Below, in pieces: positions 24,015-32,258 of a stretch of DNA of 45,110 nt. The stretch lies in contig UQBS01000019.1 of assembly GCA_900539345.1 (NCBI GenBank), positions 1 to 45,110 on the forward strand, given 5' to 3'. The notes under the pieces were generated by a model. The model made no database searches and had not been told where the DNA came from. It saw only the letters and a list, made by a program, of their open reading frames with translations. Positions within the stretch are counted from its first letter, which is position 1. Each line of letters opens with the position of its first letter. This stretch comes from an uncultured Coriobacteriaceae bacterium. GTDB lineage: Bacteria > Actinomycetota > Coriobacteriia > Coriobacteriales > UMGS124. The translations under genes were made by a program, and so were the position numbers.

Positions 24015-24696
24015 GTGGGCCCCTGACGATCGTGGCAGTGCCGCATATGGAGACGCCCTGCGTCGCTGCCTTGCGGTATATGCCGTAACCGACCCCCGTT
24101 GGCTCGATGGACGACGCCTTTGCGATGTCGTTGAGCAGGCAATCTTGGGCGGGGCGACGTTCGTGCAGCTGCGCGAGAAGGACGTCAGCCATGCGCGTCG
24201 CTGCGAGCTTGCCCGCGAAGTGCTTGCCGTGTGCCGTGCCTACAACGTTCCCTTCGTGGTGAACGATGATGTCGAATGCGCACTCGAGGTGGGGGCCGAC
24301 GGCGTTCATGTGGGTCAGTCGGACCTCGCCTGCGCTCAGGCTCGGGAGATGCTGGGACCCGACGCAATCGTTGGCGTGAGCGCCGACAACCCCGCCCAGG
24401 CGCTGGCCGCCTACGAGGCCGGTGCCGACTACCTGGGATGCGCGGTCTACGCCACGCCTACCAAGGGGAATGCGGAGCACGTGGGTCTGGCAGGCCTCGC
24501 CCGGGTTGTGTCCGCCACACCCTTGCCTGTTGTCGCCATCGGCGGCATCAACCAGGGCAACGTCGCTTCCTTTGGCCCTGCGGGCGCGGCGGGTGTGGCA
24601 GTGGTCTCGGCCATCTTTGCCGCGGCCGACCCACGCCAGGCTGCCTGCGACCTTGCCGCGGCAGTTGCGGCTTGGCTGCATCACAAGCCGCTCTAG
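24001..24696 (+). CDS. thiE: Thiamine phosphate synthase
   Basis: ThiE couples thiazole phosphate with HMP pyrophosphate to give thiamin monophosphate. The 231-residue TIM-barrel protein shows LAVYAVTDPRWL, FVQLREKD, FVVNDDVECALEVGADGVHVGQ, and a C-terminal VVAIGGINQGNV, all typical ThiE blocks. The ATG at 24001 overlaps the end of thiM by 14 nt, which implies coupled translation under the same riboswitch. It adds about 20 residues before the conserved core compared with many ThiE proteins. A terminator-like hairpin follows before the next gene. Confidence 0.94.
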   Translation: MTSSKWAPDDRGSAAYGDALRRCLAVYAVTDPRWLDGRRLCDVVEQAILGGATFVQLREKDVSHARRCELAREVLAVCRAYNVPFVVNDDVECALEVGADGVHVGQSDLACAQAREMLGPDAIVGVSADNPAQALAAYEAGADYLGCAVYATPTKGNAEHVGLAGLARVVSATPLPVVAIGGINQGNVASFGPAGAAGVAVVSAIFAAADPRQAACDLAAAVAAWLHHKPL

Positions 24697-24744
24697 CGAG
24701 TTTGAGAACAACTTTTCATTCGCCTGAGTGGCAATTGCCCTTGT

Positions 24745-24799
24745 GCGGCCTGTCCTGGACGTGTGTCGGTGCTCGACGCGTTCTGGGCAGGCCGCTTTT
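24745..24799 (+). terminator. Terminator or attenuator between thiE and the thiD fusion
   Basis: GCGGCCTG (24745-24752) pairs with CAGGCCGC (24788-24795), with flanking TCC/GGG adding pairs, then TTTT (24796-24799). It ends only 17 nt before the next ATG. No second TPP motif is visible in this gap, so it may just lower read-through from thiE. Confidence 0.6.
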
Positions 24800-24816
24800 C
24801 CTGTATTGGAGGACCC

Positions 24817-26370
24817 ATGCAGCTTCCTTCCGTTCTCACTGTCGCCGGCAGCGACTCGTCGGGTGGCGCCGGCATCCAAGCCGACCTTAAGACCATCGCC
24901 GCTCTGGGCTTGTATGGCCAAAGTGTGATTTGCGCACTCACGGCGCAGAACACCTGCGGGGTTCGCTCCATACAGGAGACGGACGCGCAGATTGTGGCCG
25001 ACCAGATGGATGCCGTGTTTGAGGACATCCGTCCCACCTCTGTCAAGATTGGCATGCTTTCAAGCGCTCGGGTCGCCCGCACGGTTGCGCAGGGCCTGCG
25101 CCGCCATGAGGCAGGCAGCATCGTTGTCGACCCGGTCATGGTCGCCACGAGTGGGGCGGCGCTCATGGCCGACGGGGCAGCGCGGGCCATGGTGGACGAG
25201 CTGTTCTGCCTGGCGCAGGTCGTGACTCCCAACATTCCCGAGGCAAGTGTCCTGGCAGGCATCGACGCCTCTGCCCGGGGTCTGGACTCCATGGTGCAGG
25301 CCGCTCGCATCATCGCGCGCGCGACTCCCGGTGCGGTCCTCGTAAAGGGCGGCCATCTGGCGGGGGCGGACCGTGCGACCGACGTGCTCTTGCTGCCGGG
25401 TGCCGACGATCCTGTCATTTTGCGTGGGGAGGCGGTGCAGACGCGCGGTACCCACGGCACGGGCTGCACGCTCTCAAGTGCCATCGCGTGTTTCTTGGCG
25501 TATGGCCTGCCGGTTGAAGAAGCCGTCCGCCGGGCGAAGGATTACCTCGCGACGTGTTTGCGCGCAGGTCTTGACCTGGGGCGGGGAAACGGCCCGCTCG
25601 ACCATATGGCGCCCCTGCGGTCCCATATTGATGTCCCGCGGGCTCAAGGCGCCGCGCCTCGGATTGCGGCCGTCAGCCCGTGCACGACTGGTCCCGCCCT
25701 GATTGTCGGCGGTTCTCCCGAGGTTCCGGCGCCTGAGTTCCTCCGACGTTGCGCGCAAGGGTGTTCGCTTGTCGTCGCCTGTGACTCGGGCGCCGATGCC
25801 TGCATGCGTGCCGGCTTGCATGTCGACGTGCTGGTAGGCGACGGTGACTCGCTGAGTCGCGAAGCCCTGGCGTATGTGCGAGCTGGCGCCGCGCGGGAGC
25901 TCGGTTTTCCCGTGGACAAGGACGACACCGACCTGGGCCTGGCGCTTTCCTGGCTCGCCGACCAAGCGGTCGAACTCGGGGTGTCCGGCATCGTCGCGAC
26001 TGGCATCACCGGTGGAAGGGTCGACCATGAGTTGGGCGTTTTTGGTGTTCTCGCACGCATGGAGACGCTGTCCGTTCGTATCGCGACGCCCGCGAGCACG
26101 GTCTACGTCTTGACGTGTCAAAGCAATCCCTGTGTAAAATTTTGCGCCCAGGACGTGGGCCGCACCCTGAGTGTGGTCGCGCTGCCCGCCCCTGCCTGCC
26201 TGAGTGAGTCGGGCATGCGTTGGAACCTTGACCATGCCACCCTCAATACCCTCGATGACCTGGGTATTTCCAATGTCATCGAGCAGGAGGGCGCTGTTGT
26301 TGAAGTTCACGCGGGCACGGTGTTTGTCATTGTCGAACGCGAGCGCATCCATAAGGAGAGCATCCTTTAA
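24817..26370 (+). CDS. thiD: Fused HMP/HMP-phosphate kinase (ThiD) and thiamin pyrophosphokinase
   Basis: This 517-residue protein joins two enzymes. Residues 1-255 are a ThiD kinase (GSDSSGGAGIQADLKT at 11-26; anion-hole block GTHGTGC at 211-217 with catalytic-type Cys217), which phosphorylates hydroxymethylpyrimidine twice. Residues about 294-517 match thiamin pyrophosphokinase: VACDSGAD, VGDGDSLS, KDDTDLGLAL and GGRVDHELG are its ATP- and metal-binding blocks, and it would convert thiamin to TPP. GGAGGA (24808-24813), 4 nt before ATG 24817, decides the start; the open frame extends further upstream over the terminator hairpin. The linker is about 40 residues. The gene completes salvage with thiM and thiE, and its C-terminal half makes the riboswitch ligand. 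Confidence 0.92.
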   Translation: MQLPSVLTVAGSDSSGGAGIQADLKTIAALGLYGQSVICALTAQNTCGVRSIQETDAQIVADQMDAVFEDIRPTSVKIGMLSSARVARTVAQGLRRHEAGSIVVDPVMVATSGAALMADGAARAMVDELFCLAQVVTPNIPEASVLAGIDASARGLDSMVQAARIIARATPGAVLVKGGHLAGADRATDVLLLPGADDPVILRGEAVQTRGTHGTGCTLSSAIACFLAYGLPVEEAVRRAKDYLATCLRAGLDLGRGNGPLDHMAPLRSHIDVPRAQGAAPRIAAVSPCTTGPALIVGGSPEVPAPEFLRRCAQGCSLVVACDSGADACMRAGLHVDVLVGDGDSLSREALAYVRAGAARELGFPVDKDDTDLGLALSWLADQAVELGVSGIVATGITGGRVDHELGVFGVLARMETLSVRIATPASTVYVLTCQSNPCVKFCAQDVGRTLSVVALPAPACLSESGMRWNLDHATLNTLDDLGISNVIEQEGAVVEVHAGTVFVIVERERIHKESIL

Positions 26371-26423
26371 TGGCGGTTTTGCGTACGCGACCTCTGAAAT
26401 ATCTGCGACTAGGATATGAAGTT

Positions 26424-26453
26424 TTGCATCTTTGCCCCGGTGTGTGCTAATCT
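26424..26453 (+). promoter_or_regulatory. Likely promoter of rpmB
   Basis: TTGCAT (26424-26429) and TAATCT (26448-26453) are 18 bp apart, with TG one base before the -10 (extended -10). The rpmB ribosome-binding site and ATG follow about 65 nt later. Confidence 0.5.
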
Positions 26454-26518
26454 TCTAAAGTTGCCGATTTAAGCGGGCGGGCAGAGCGTCCCGCAAGCAG
26501 TTAGAAGGAGTTTTCGAG

Positions 26519-26707
26519 ATGTCCCAGGTTTGCGAAGTCTGCGGTAAGCACCCGGTGTTCAGCCGCTCCATCAGCCACTCCCACCGCGTCACCAACCGCC
26601 AGCACCGTGCCAACGTGCAGTCCCTGTACTGCATCGTTGACGGCGAGCGCAAGAAGGTCAAGGTCTGCACCAAGTGCCTCAAGGCCGGCAAGGTCGTTCG
26701 CGGCTAG
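26519..26707 (+). CDS. rpmB: 50S ribosomal protein L28
   Basis: The 62-residue protein matches L28 throughout: SQVCEVCGKHPVFSRSISHSHRVTNRQ at the N terminus and VCTKCLKAGKV near the end. Two CxxC pairs (Cys5/Cys8 and the CTKC) show that it is the zinc-binding (C+) form. AGAAGGAG (26502-26509) lies upstream, and an intrinsic terminator follows. L28 is often paired with rpmG or next to Asp23/fakA genes, as here. Confidence 0.96.
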   Translation: MSQVCEVCGKHPVFSRSISHSHRVTNRQHRANVQSLYCIVDGERKKVKVCTKCLKAGKVVRG

Positions 26708-26732
26708 TCTTCACGCGTAAAGTGTGAGTTGT

Positions 26733-26758
26733 AAGGCCTCCGTACGGGGGCCTTTTTT
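26733..26758 (+). terminator. Intrinsic terminator after rpmB
   Basis: AAGGCC-T-CC pairs with GG-G-GGCCTT around a GTAC loop and is followed by six T residues. Confidence 0.8.
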
Positions 26759-26820
26759 GTGTCTCGGTGTATACTTCCTTGAATTGAGTGCAAACGGCTA
26801 TCAGTGACGGGAGCAAGACT

Positions 26821-27183
26821 ATGGCAGACAAAACGAACGGTGCCCTCATCGTCTCCGATGACGTGCTCGCCGACCTGGTCGGTTATGCCGCCAAGGAATG
26901 CTATGGCGTTGTTGGCATGACGTCCCCCGCCCCCACGAGCGTGCAGGAGGGCATCGCCGGGCTTCTGCCCGCACAGCGCCTGCGCAGGGGCATTGAGATC
27001 GACCGCGACGAGAACGGCAAGCTTTCCGTCGCTCTGCACGTCGTGCTCGAGTACGGCGTGAACCTCACCGCTGTCAGCCAGAACCTTGTGGACGCGGTCC
27101 AGTATGTCCTTAAGAACATCGCCCAGATCGACGACGCTCATGTGATCGTCCATGTCGACGCGATGAAGGTCCGCGAGGCGTAA
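26821..27183 (+). CDS. Asp23/Gls24 family protein (YloU-like)
   Basis: This 120-residue Asp23-domain protein (VSDDVLADLVGYAAKECYGVVGM..., LHVVLEYGVNL, IDDAHVIVHVDAMKV) is the short paralog of the acidic one at 3389-4009. In Gram-positive genomes the gene next to fakA (yloU in B. subtilis, next to yloV) has this fold; its function is not established. GGGAG (26809-26813), 7 nt before ATG 26821, decides the start over an in-frame ATG at 26788. fakA follows after 32 nt. Confidence 0.9.
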   Translation: MADKTNGALIVSDDVLADLVGYAAKECYGVVGMTSPAPTSVQEGIAGLLPAQRLRRGIEIDRDENGKLSVALHVVLEYGVNLTAVSQNLVDAVQYVLKNIAQIDDAHVIVHVDAMKVREA

Positions 27184-27215
27184 AGCCCTGCCAACGTATC
27201 TATGGGAGAAGTCTG

Positions 27216-28853
27216 ATGATCGAGCAGACCGTACGCAACAGCTTCATCGTTGCCGCTCGCGCCGTCAAGGAGCGCAGCGAGGAGATCAACAAGCTCAACG
27301 TCTTCCCGGTGCCCGACGGTGACACCGGTACGAACATGTCGCTCACCCTGGCCACGGTCGTCTCTGAGATTGAGGCGCTGCCGGCCGACGCCACGATGCC
27401 CAAGCTCGCAGCTGCCGTGACGCACGGCTCCCTCATGGGCGCCCGCGGAAACTCCGGCGTCATCACGAGCCAGATTCTTCGCGGTCTGGCCGAGGGCCTG
27501 GCCGAGGTCGAGGGTCCCGCCGATGCCGGAGTCGTCGCCTCGGCGTTCCGCCGTGCCGTCAAGGTGGCCTTTGCCGCCGTGCGCAAGCCTGTTGAGGGCA
27601 CCATCCTCACCGTGCTGCGCGACGTCTCCAAGCGTGCCGACATGTGCGAGAAAAAGCATGCGACCCTCGAGGAGACGCTCGACGCCCTGGTGGCCGAGGC
27701 TTTCGAGAGCGTCGCGCGCACGCCCGATCTGCTTCCCGTTCTCAAGGAGAACGGTGTCGTCGACTCGGGCGCGTTTGGCTTTGCCATCTTCCTTGAGTCT
27801 TTCTGCGCCAACGCGCTCGGTCGCGAGGGCGGGGTCTCCTCGGCTGCAGACAAGGCCATGGCTCAGGCCAACGCCAAGGTTGCCATCGAGCTCAACGACG
27901 ACTGGGAGGGCTCGGAGTTCCGCTACTGCACGGAGTTCCTCTTCAAGGCCGAGCAGACCTTCGACGAGGATGCCACGCGTGACTTCCTTGCCACGCAGGG
28001 CGACTGCGAGCTTCTTGTTGGTGCGTACCCCGACTACAAGATTCACGTCCACACCGACCGCCCCGACCATGTGCTCGACCACATGCTCGCCATCGGTCAG
28101 ATTTTCAACGTCTTCATCCATAACATGGATATGGAGGCTCACGAGCGCACCGAGAAGATCGCTCAGGACAAGGCCGCCGAGACCCCGGTCAAGCCGCTCG
28201 GCGTCATCGCCGTGGCTGCCGGTTCCGGCCAGGCCGAAATCCTGCGCTCTTTGGGCGTCGACGTCGTCGTCGAGGGCGGCCAGACCATGAACCCCTCCAC
28301 CGCCGACATCCTTGCTGCTGCCAAGCAGGCGCGTGCCGAGCAGGTCATCGTGCTGCCCAACAACGGCAACATCATCATGGCTGCACAGTCTGCCGCCGCA
28401 GCCGCCGACTTCCCCATGGCGGTCGTCACCACGCGCAGCGTCCCTCAGGGCTTCTCGGCGATGTTCGCCTTCAACCCGACCGCCTCGCTCGAGGACAACG
28501 CTGCCGCCATGGCCGAGGTCCTGCCCGGTGTGCATGACGGTGAGATCACCCATGCCGTGCGCGATTCGCAGACGGTCAACGGCGACGCCATCCACTCCGG
28601 TGACGTCATCGGCCTTGTCGACGACAAGGTGACCTACGTCGGCTCCGACGTCTGCGACATGTGCGTCGAGATGGTCAAGGCCATGCAGGCCGACATCGAG
28701 GGCGACACTCTCACCATCCTTGCGGGCCTCGACATGCCCCAGGACGAGTTCGAGGCCCTGGTTGAGCGTCTTGAGGACGCCGTGCCCGACCTCGACGTTG
28801 ACGCCCATCGCGGCGAGCAGCCCCTGTATCCCATCGTGCTTTCCATCGAGTAG
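27216..28853 (+). CDS. DAK2-domain fatty acid kinase catalytic subunit (FakA/YloV-like)
   Basis: The 545-residue protein has an N-terminal DAK2 (DhaL) ATP-binding domain (KLNVFPVPDGDTGTNMSLT; HGSLMGARGNSGVI), a central domain, and a C-terminal DegV-like region. In Firmicutes FakA phosphorylates fatty acids held by FakB (a DegV protein) so that exogenous fatty acids enter phospholipid synthesis through acyl-phosphate. The downstream plsX handles the same acyl-phosphate intermediate, which fits. No fakB/degV gene is in the window. Start: ATG 27216 with a GGGAGAAG ribosome-binding site. It is followed closely by recG. Confidence 0.9.
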   Translation: MIEQTVRNSFIVAARAVKERSEEINKLNVFPVPDGDTGTNMSLTLATVVSEIEALPADATMPKLAAAVTHGSLMGARGNSGVITSQILRGLAEGLAEVEGPADAGVVASAFRRAVKVAFAAVRKPVEGTILTVLRDVSKRADMCEKKHATLEETLDALVAEAFESVARTPDLLPVLKENGVVDSGAFGFAIFLESFCANALGREGGVSSAADKAMAQANAKVAIELNDDWEGSEFRYCTEFLFKAEQTFDEDATRDFLATQGDCELLVGAYPDYKIHVHTDRPDHVLDHMLAIGQIFNVFIHNMDMEAHERTEKIAQDKAAETPVKPLGVIAVAAGSGQAEILRSLGVDVVVEGGQTMNPSTADILAAAKQARAEQVIVLPNNGNIIMAAQSAAAAADFPMAVVTTRSVPQGFSAMFAFNPTASLEDNAAAMAEVLPGVHDGEITHAVRDSQTVNGDAIHSGDVIGLVDDKVTYVGSDVCDMCVEMVKAMQADIEGDTLTILAGLDMPQDEFEALVERLEDAVPDLDVDAHRGEQPLYPIVLSIE

Positions 28854-28881
28854 CCTGCTCGGCTCTCGTTTTCAGACACAT

Positions 28882-31059
28882 ATGAGTTGCGCGCAGGCCG
28901 TCTCATTCGCCGACCGTCTCAAGCAGACGGCGGGTATGGGGTGGCCTGTGTCGTTTATCCGTGGCGTGGGGCCCGCCAAGGGTGCCTTGCTGGCAAAAAT
29001 CGGCGTACGCTCGGTCTTCGACGAGCTCATGGCAGCCCCCATGCGTTATCTCGACTTGAGCCAGCTCGTTGATGTGGCGCATGCTCGTGTGGGCGACCAG
29101 GCCAGTTTCGTGGTGCATGTCGACAAAGTCGAGCTCAAGCGCCCCCGCCCTCGCGTGACGGTGGTTGAGCTGTCGTGCTATGACGACACCGGCGTCGTCA
29201 TGGTGTGCTTTTTCGGGCAGCCCTGGCTTGCCCAGAAGTTCGCCGAGGGTCAGACGCTGCTTCTCTTTGGCAAGGTGAGCTTTGGGTACGGTTTCAAGCG
29301 CCTGAACTCGCCTTATTGGGAGGTGTTGGAAGGCGATGGCCCTGGGTTTGCCTGCGCGTGCGCCGGGCATCCCATGCTTCCCGTCTATCACGCCACCGAG
29401 GGGCTCACGGGCCAGTGGCTGCGCAGGTTGTCGTCGGAGTGCCTGACGTCTTTCGCTGACGTGCTGGACCCCTGGCCCGCCGCCGTGCGGGCTCCGCGGC
29501 GCCTTATGCCAATCTCGCGTGCGTTGCGTGCGATGCACTACCCGTGCGACGGGGGCGACGCCGAGGACGCCCGTCGCAGGCTCGCCTTTGACGAGGCGGC
29601 TTTTCTCCAGGTGGCGCTGCGTGCCCGCCGCGACGTGCGCGTTATGGGGGTCAAGCCTGTCGAGCATGTGGTGGACGGCCCCCACGAGCGTGCCCTGCGC
29701 GCCGCTTTGCCGTTTGCTCTCACTGCCGACCAGCAAGTGGCCGTTGATGAGATCCTCCTCGATATGGCAAGCCCACAGGCCATGAGCAGGCTGCTTTTGG
29801 GAGACGTGGGCACGGGCAAGACCGCTGTGGCGACCTTGGCCTTAGGGGCCGTGGCCGACTCGGGCGGCCAAGCCGCCCTCATGGCCCCCACGACCGTGCT
29901 TGCCCAGCAGTATGCCGACAAGGTGGGGCCCCTGCTCGATGCGGCGGACATCACCTGGGCGCTGCTCACGGGCGCCACGCCCAAGGCGCAGAGGGAGTCC
30001 ATCCTCGAGAATCTCGCGCAGGGCCGTACCTGTGTGCTTTTCGGCACGCATGCGGCCCTCTCCGAGGATGTCCGTTTCAACCGCCTCACGCTTGCCGTCA
30101 TCGACGAGCAGCAGCGATTCGGCGTGAACCAGCGCAATGCACTGCGTGAGAAGGGTCGCGGGGCCGACTTGCTCATCATGAGCGCCACCCCCATACCGCG
30201 CACGATGGCCCTGGCGCTCTACGGCGATCTTGACCGCAGCTATTTGCGCATGCGCCCCGTGAAAGGCGCCGGCATCACCACCGAGGTCATCGCCAAGCGC
30301 AATCGCGCCGATGCCTACGCCGCCATGCTCGAGGAGATCGCCCAGGGTCGCCAGGCCTATGTGGTCTGCCCCTTGGTAGGCGCGCCGGCAGGGGAGGGCG
30401 ACGAGCCCGACCAGGCGGCTCTTGAGCTTGAGGCAGGCGAGGACCCCAGCGACCCCCAGGCGGCCCAAAAGGTTGCCCGCTCGCTTGCTGGCAGCGTCTT
30501 TGGGGCCTATGAGGTGGGGCTTCTCACCGGTCGCATGAAGCCTCAGGAAAAAGCCCAGGTCATGGCCGATTTCAAGGCGGGCACGATTCAAGTGCTCGTC
30601 TCGACCACCGTCATCGAGGTCGGTGTCGACGTCCCCAACGCAACGGTCATGCTCATCGAGGATGCGGAGCGTTTCGGTCTGGCGCAGCTCCATCAGCTGC
30701 GCGGCCGTGTGGGGCGAGGCAAGTACCCCGGCCATGTCTTCCTGTGCACGAGCGCCACTTCGGCCAATGCCAAACGACGCATGAAAGCGCTCGTCGAGAC
30801 ATCCGATGGTTTTGAGCTTGCCGAACAGGACCTGCAATTGCGCCGAGAAGGCGATATCATGGGCGTCCGCCAGTCGGGTGAGGTCTCGCTTCGCTTTGTG
30901 GACCTTGCCTGCGACGCGGACCTTTTGCAGGATGCGCACGACTTGGCATGCGACATGCTCCAGGCGGATCCTCTCATGCAAGACCCATGCCATGTTCCCA
31001 TCAAAGCGGAGGTCGTCGCGCGATACGGCGACGTTTTCCGCGACGTAAGTGGAGGTTAA
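28882..31059 (+). CDS. recG: ATP-dependent DNA helicase RecG
   Basis: RecG remodels stalled replication forks and branch-migrates Holliday junctions. From ATG 28882 the product has 725 residues: an N-terminal helical and wedge region (FIRGVGPAKGALLAKIGV), Walker A GDVGTGKT (Lys313), the motif II box DEQQRFGV (408-415; most RecG have DEQHRFGV), SATPIPRTMALALYGD, and the C-terminal helicase domain with QLRGRVGRG and the RecG tail. The start is uncertain because no clear ribosome-binding site lies upstream; the open frame reaches back into fakA, but that part does not look like RecG. coaD begins 4 nt after the stop. Confidence 0.93.
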   Translation: MSCAQAVSFADRLKQTAGMGWPVSFIRGVGPAKGALLAKIGVRSVFDELMAAPMRYLDLSQLVDVAHARVGDQASFVVHVDKVELKRPRPRVTVVELSCYDDTGVVMVCFFGQPWLAQKFAEGQTLLLFGKVSFGYGFKRLNSPYWEVLEGDGPGFACACAGHPMLPVYHATEGLTGQWLRRLSSECLTSFADVLDPWPAAVRAPRRLMPISRALRAMHYPCDGGDAEDARRRLAFDEAAFLQVALRARRDVRVMGVKPVEHVVDGPHERALRAALPFALTADQQVAVDEILLDMASPQAMSRLLLGDVGTGKTAVATLALGAVADSGGQAALMAPTTVLAQQYADKVGPLLDAADITWALLTGATPKAQRESILENLAQGRTCVLFGTHAALSEDVRFNRLTLAVIDEQQRFGVNQRNALREKGRGADLLIMSATPIPRTMALALYGDLDRSYLRMRPVKGAGITTEVIAKRNRADAYAAMLEEIAQGRQAYVVCPLVGAPAGEGDEPDQAALELEAGEDPSDPQAAQKVARSLAGSVFGAYEVGLLTGRMKPQEKAQVMADFKAGTIQVLVSTTVIEVGVDVPNATVMLIEDAERFGLAQLHQLRGRVGRGKYPGHVFLCTSATSANAKRRMKALVETSDGFELAEQDLQLRREGDIMGVRQSGEVSLRFVDLACDADLLQDAHDLACDMLQADPLMQDPCHVPIKAEVVARYGDVFRDVSGG

Positions 31060-31063
31060 GTAG

Positions 31064-31603
31064 ATGACACCCACTGCTATTGCCGACGCGGCGTCCCAGA
31101 CCCCCGCACCCCGGCGGTTCCTCGTGCCTGGCACATTCGACCCCATCACGCGTGGACATCTCGACGTCATCGAGCGCGCAAGCAGGCTCTGCGACGAGGT
31201 GATCGTCGCGGTCGCCGAGTCCAAGCACAAGCGGGGAGGCACCGCCTTCACCCTTGAGGAGCGCGTGCAGCTTGTGCGCGAGGCCACGGCTCATATGCCC
31301 AGCGTCTCGGTCATGCCGTTCCAAGGGCTCCTCGTGACGTTCGCGCGCTCGCTGGGCGGCGTGACGGCGGTGGTCAAGGGACTTCGCCTCACGACTGACT
31401 TCGAGTACGAGCTGCAGCAAGCCAACCTCAACTACCGCATGGCCCCCGAGCTCGAAGAGATCTTCGTCATGGGCGGTGCCGACTACGGCTACGTCTCGAG
31501 TTCGGCCGTGCGAGAGATAGCGGAGCTGGGCGGCGACGTCGCACAATTTGTCACGCCCAACGTTGAAGCCGCGCTTCGTCGACGTTACCCGTTGAATGGC
31601 TGA
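31064..31603 (+). CDS. coaD: Phosphopantetheine adenylyltransferase
   Basis: CoaD moves AMP onto 4'-phosphopantetheine in the fourth step of coenzyme A synthesis. The 179-residue protein has the nucleotidyltransferase signature PGTFDPITRGH (22-32) and the block VVKGLRLTTDFEYELQQANLN, where most CoaD have RGLRAVSDFEYE; YVSSSAVREIAELGGDV is the usual C-terminal segment. It is about 15-20 residues longer than usual at the N terminus. GGAGG at the end of recG acts as ribosome-binding site. Confidence 0.9.
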   Translation: MTPTAIADAASQTPAPRRFLVPGTFDPITRGHLDVIERASRLCDEVIVAVAESKHKRGGTAFTLEERVQLVREATAHMPSVSVMPFQGLLVTFARSLGGVTAVVKGLRLTTDFEYELQQANLNYRMAPELEEIFVMGGADYGYVSSSAVREIAELGGDVAQFVTPNVEAALRRRYPLNG

Positions 31604-31620
31604 TATTTCACAGCCTGCCC

Positions 31621-31649
31621 TTAAAGCGCGGCCTATTTTCTGCTATTCT
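31621..31649 (+). promoter_or_regulatory. Possible promoter with a hairpin, upstream of the SepIVA-like gene
   Basis: TTAAAG (31621-31626) and TATTCT (31644-31649) are 17 bp apart, with a TG one base before the -10. CTGCTA/TAGCAG (31640-31655) and GCCTAT/ATAGGC (31631-31636/31663-31668) form nested inverted repeats over the same spot. A 12-nt direct repeat, CCATGCGTTAGC, follows at 31678 and 31693. Confidence 0.4.
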
Positions 31650-31730
31650 TAGCAGCTTGAAGATAGGCAATCCGCGTCCATGCGTTAGCCGCCCATGCGT
31701 TAGCAACACGTCGCCATCGGAGGACATCCC

Positions 31731-32258
31731 ATGCCCGGTACTGAAATTGAAGCCTTCATTGAAGAGCTGGAAGATTTGATCAACAACGCCAAGTCCCCCC
31801 TGTCCGGCGGCGGTTCCAAGAAGATCATTGAGGCAGACACGGCGTATGCCATCCTCGATGACATCAAGCGCTCGCTGCCCGAGGAGTTCCAGAAGGCGCG
31901 TCGCATTCTGCGCGAGCGCGACGAGATCATCGAAGAGGCCAACACCCAGGCCAACCATACCATCGACGATGCCAATGCCCAGGCGTCCATCATGGTTAGC
32001 GAGCAGGAGGTCGTGCGCCTGGCCAACAATATGGCCGCCGACATCAAGCGTCACGCTGAGGAAGACGCCCGTGACACCCGTTACTGGGCCGAGGGCGTTG
32101 CCGACAAGACCCTCGAGCAGCTCCAGAACCAGCTGCACGTCGTCATCGACATGGCCTCGCATCTGCTTGACCAGACCCAGGAATGCCGCAACCTGCTGAC
32201 TGGCGTGGCTCAGGCTGATGAGCCGGCCGAGTACCAGGACGACCGCGATGTCCAATAA
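31731..32258 (+). CDS. SepIVA/Rv2927c-like coiled-coil septation protein
   Basis: This 175-residue protein is mostly coiled coil. Residues about 33-60 (TAYAILDDIKRSLPEEFQKA) resemble the DivIVA-like segment of mycobacterial SepIVA (Rv2927c), followed by the repeating EEANTQANHTIDDANAQA helix and a second helix to about 160. In mycobacteria SepIVA is a cytoplasmic septation factor. The match is by motif and by order: coaD - this gene - DUF177 - rpmF - rnc is like the actinobacterial layout. It is shorter than Rv2927c, with fewer coil repeats. The gene begins after a 127-nt gap, and its stop overlaps the DUF177 start by 11 nt. Confidence 0.7.
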   Translation: MPGTEIEAFIEELEDLINNAKSPLSGGGSKKIIEADTAYAILDDIKRSLPEEFQKARRILRERDEIIEEANTQANHTIDDANAQASIMVSEQEVVRLANNMAADIKRHAEEDARDTRYWAEGVADKTLEQLQNQLHVVIDMASHLLDQTQECRNLLTGVAQADEPAEYQDDRDVQ

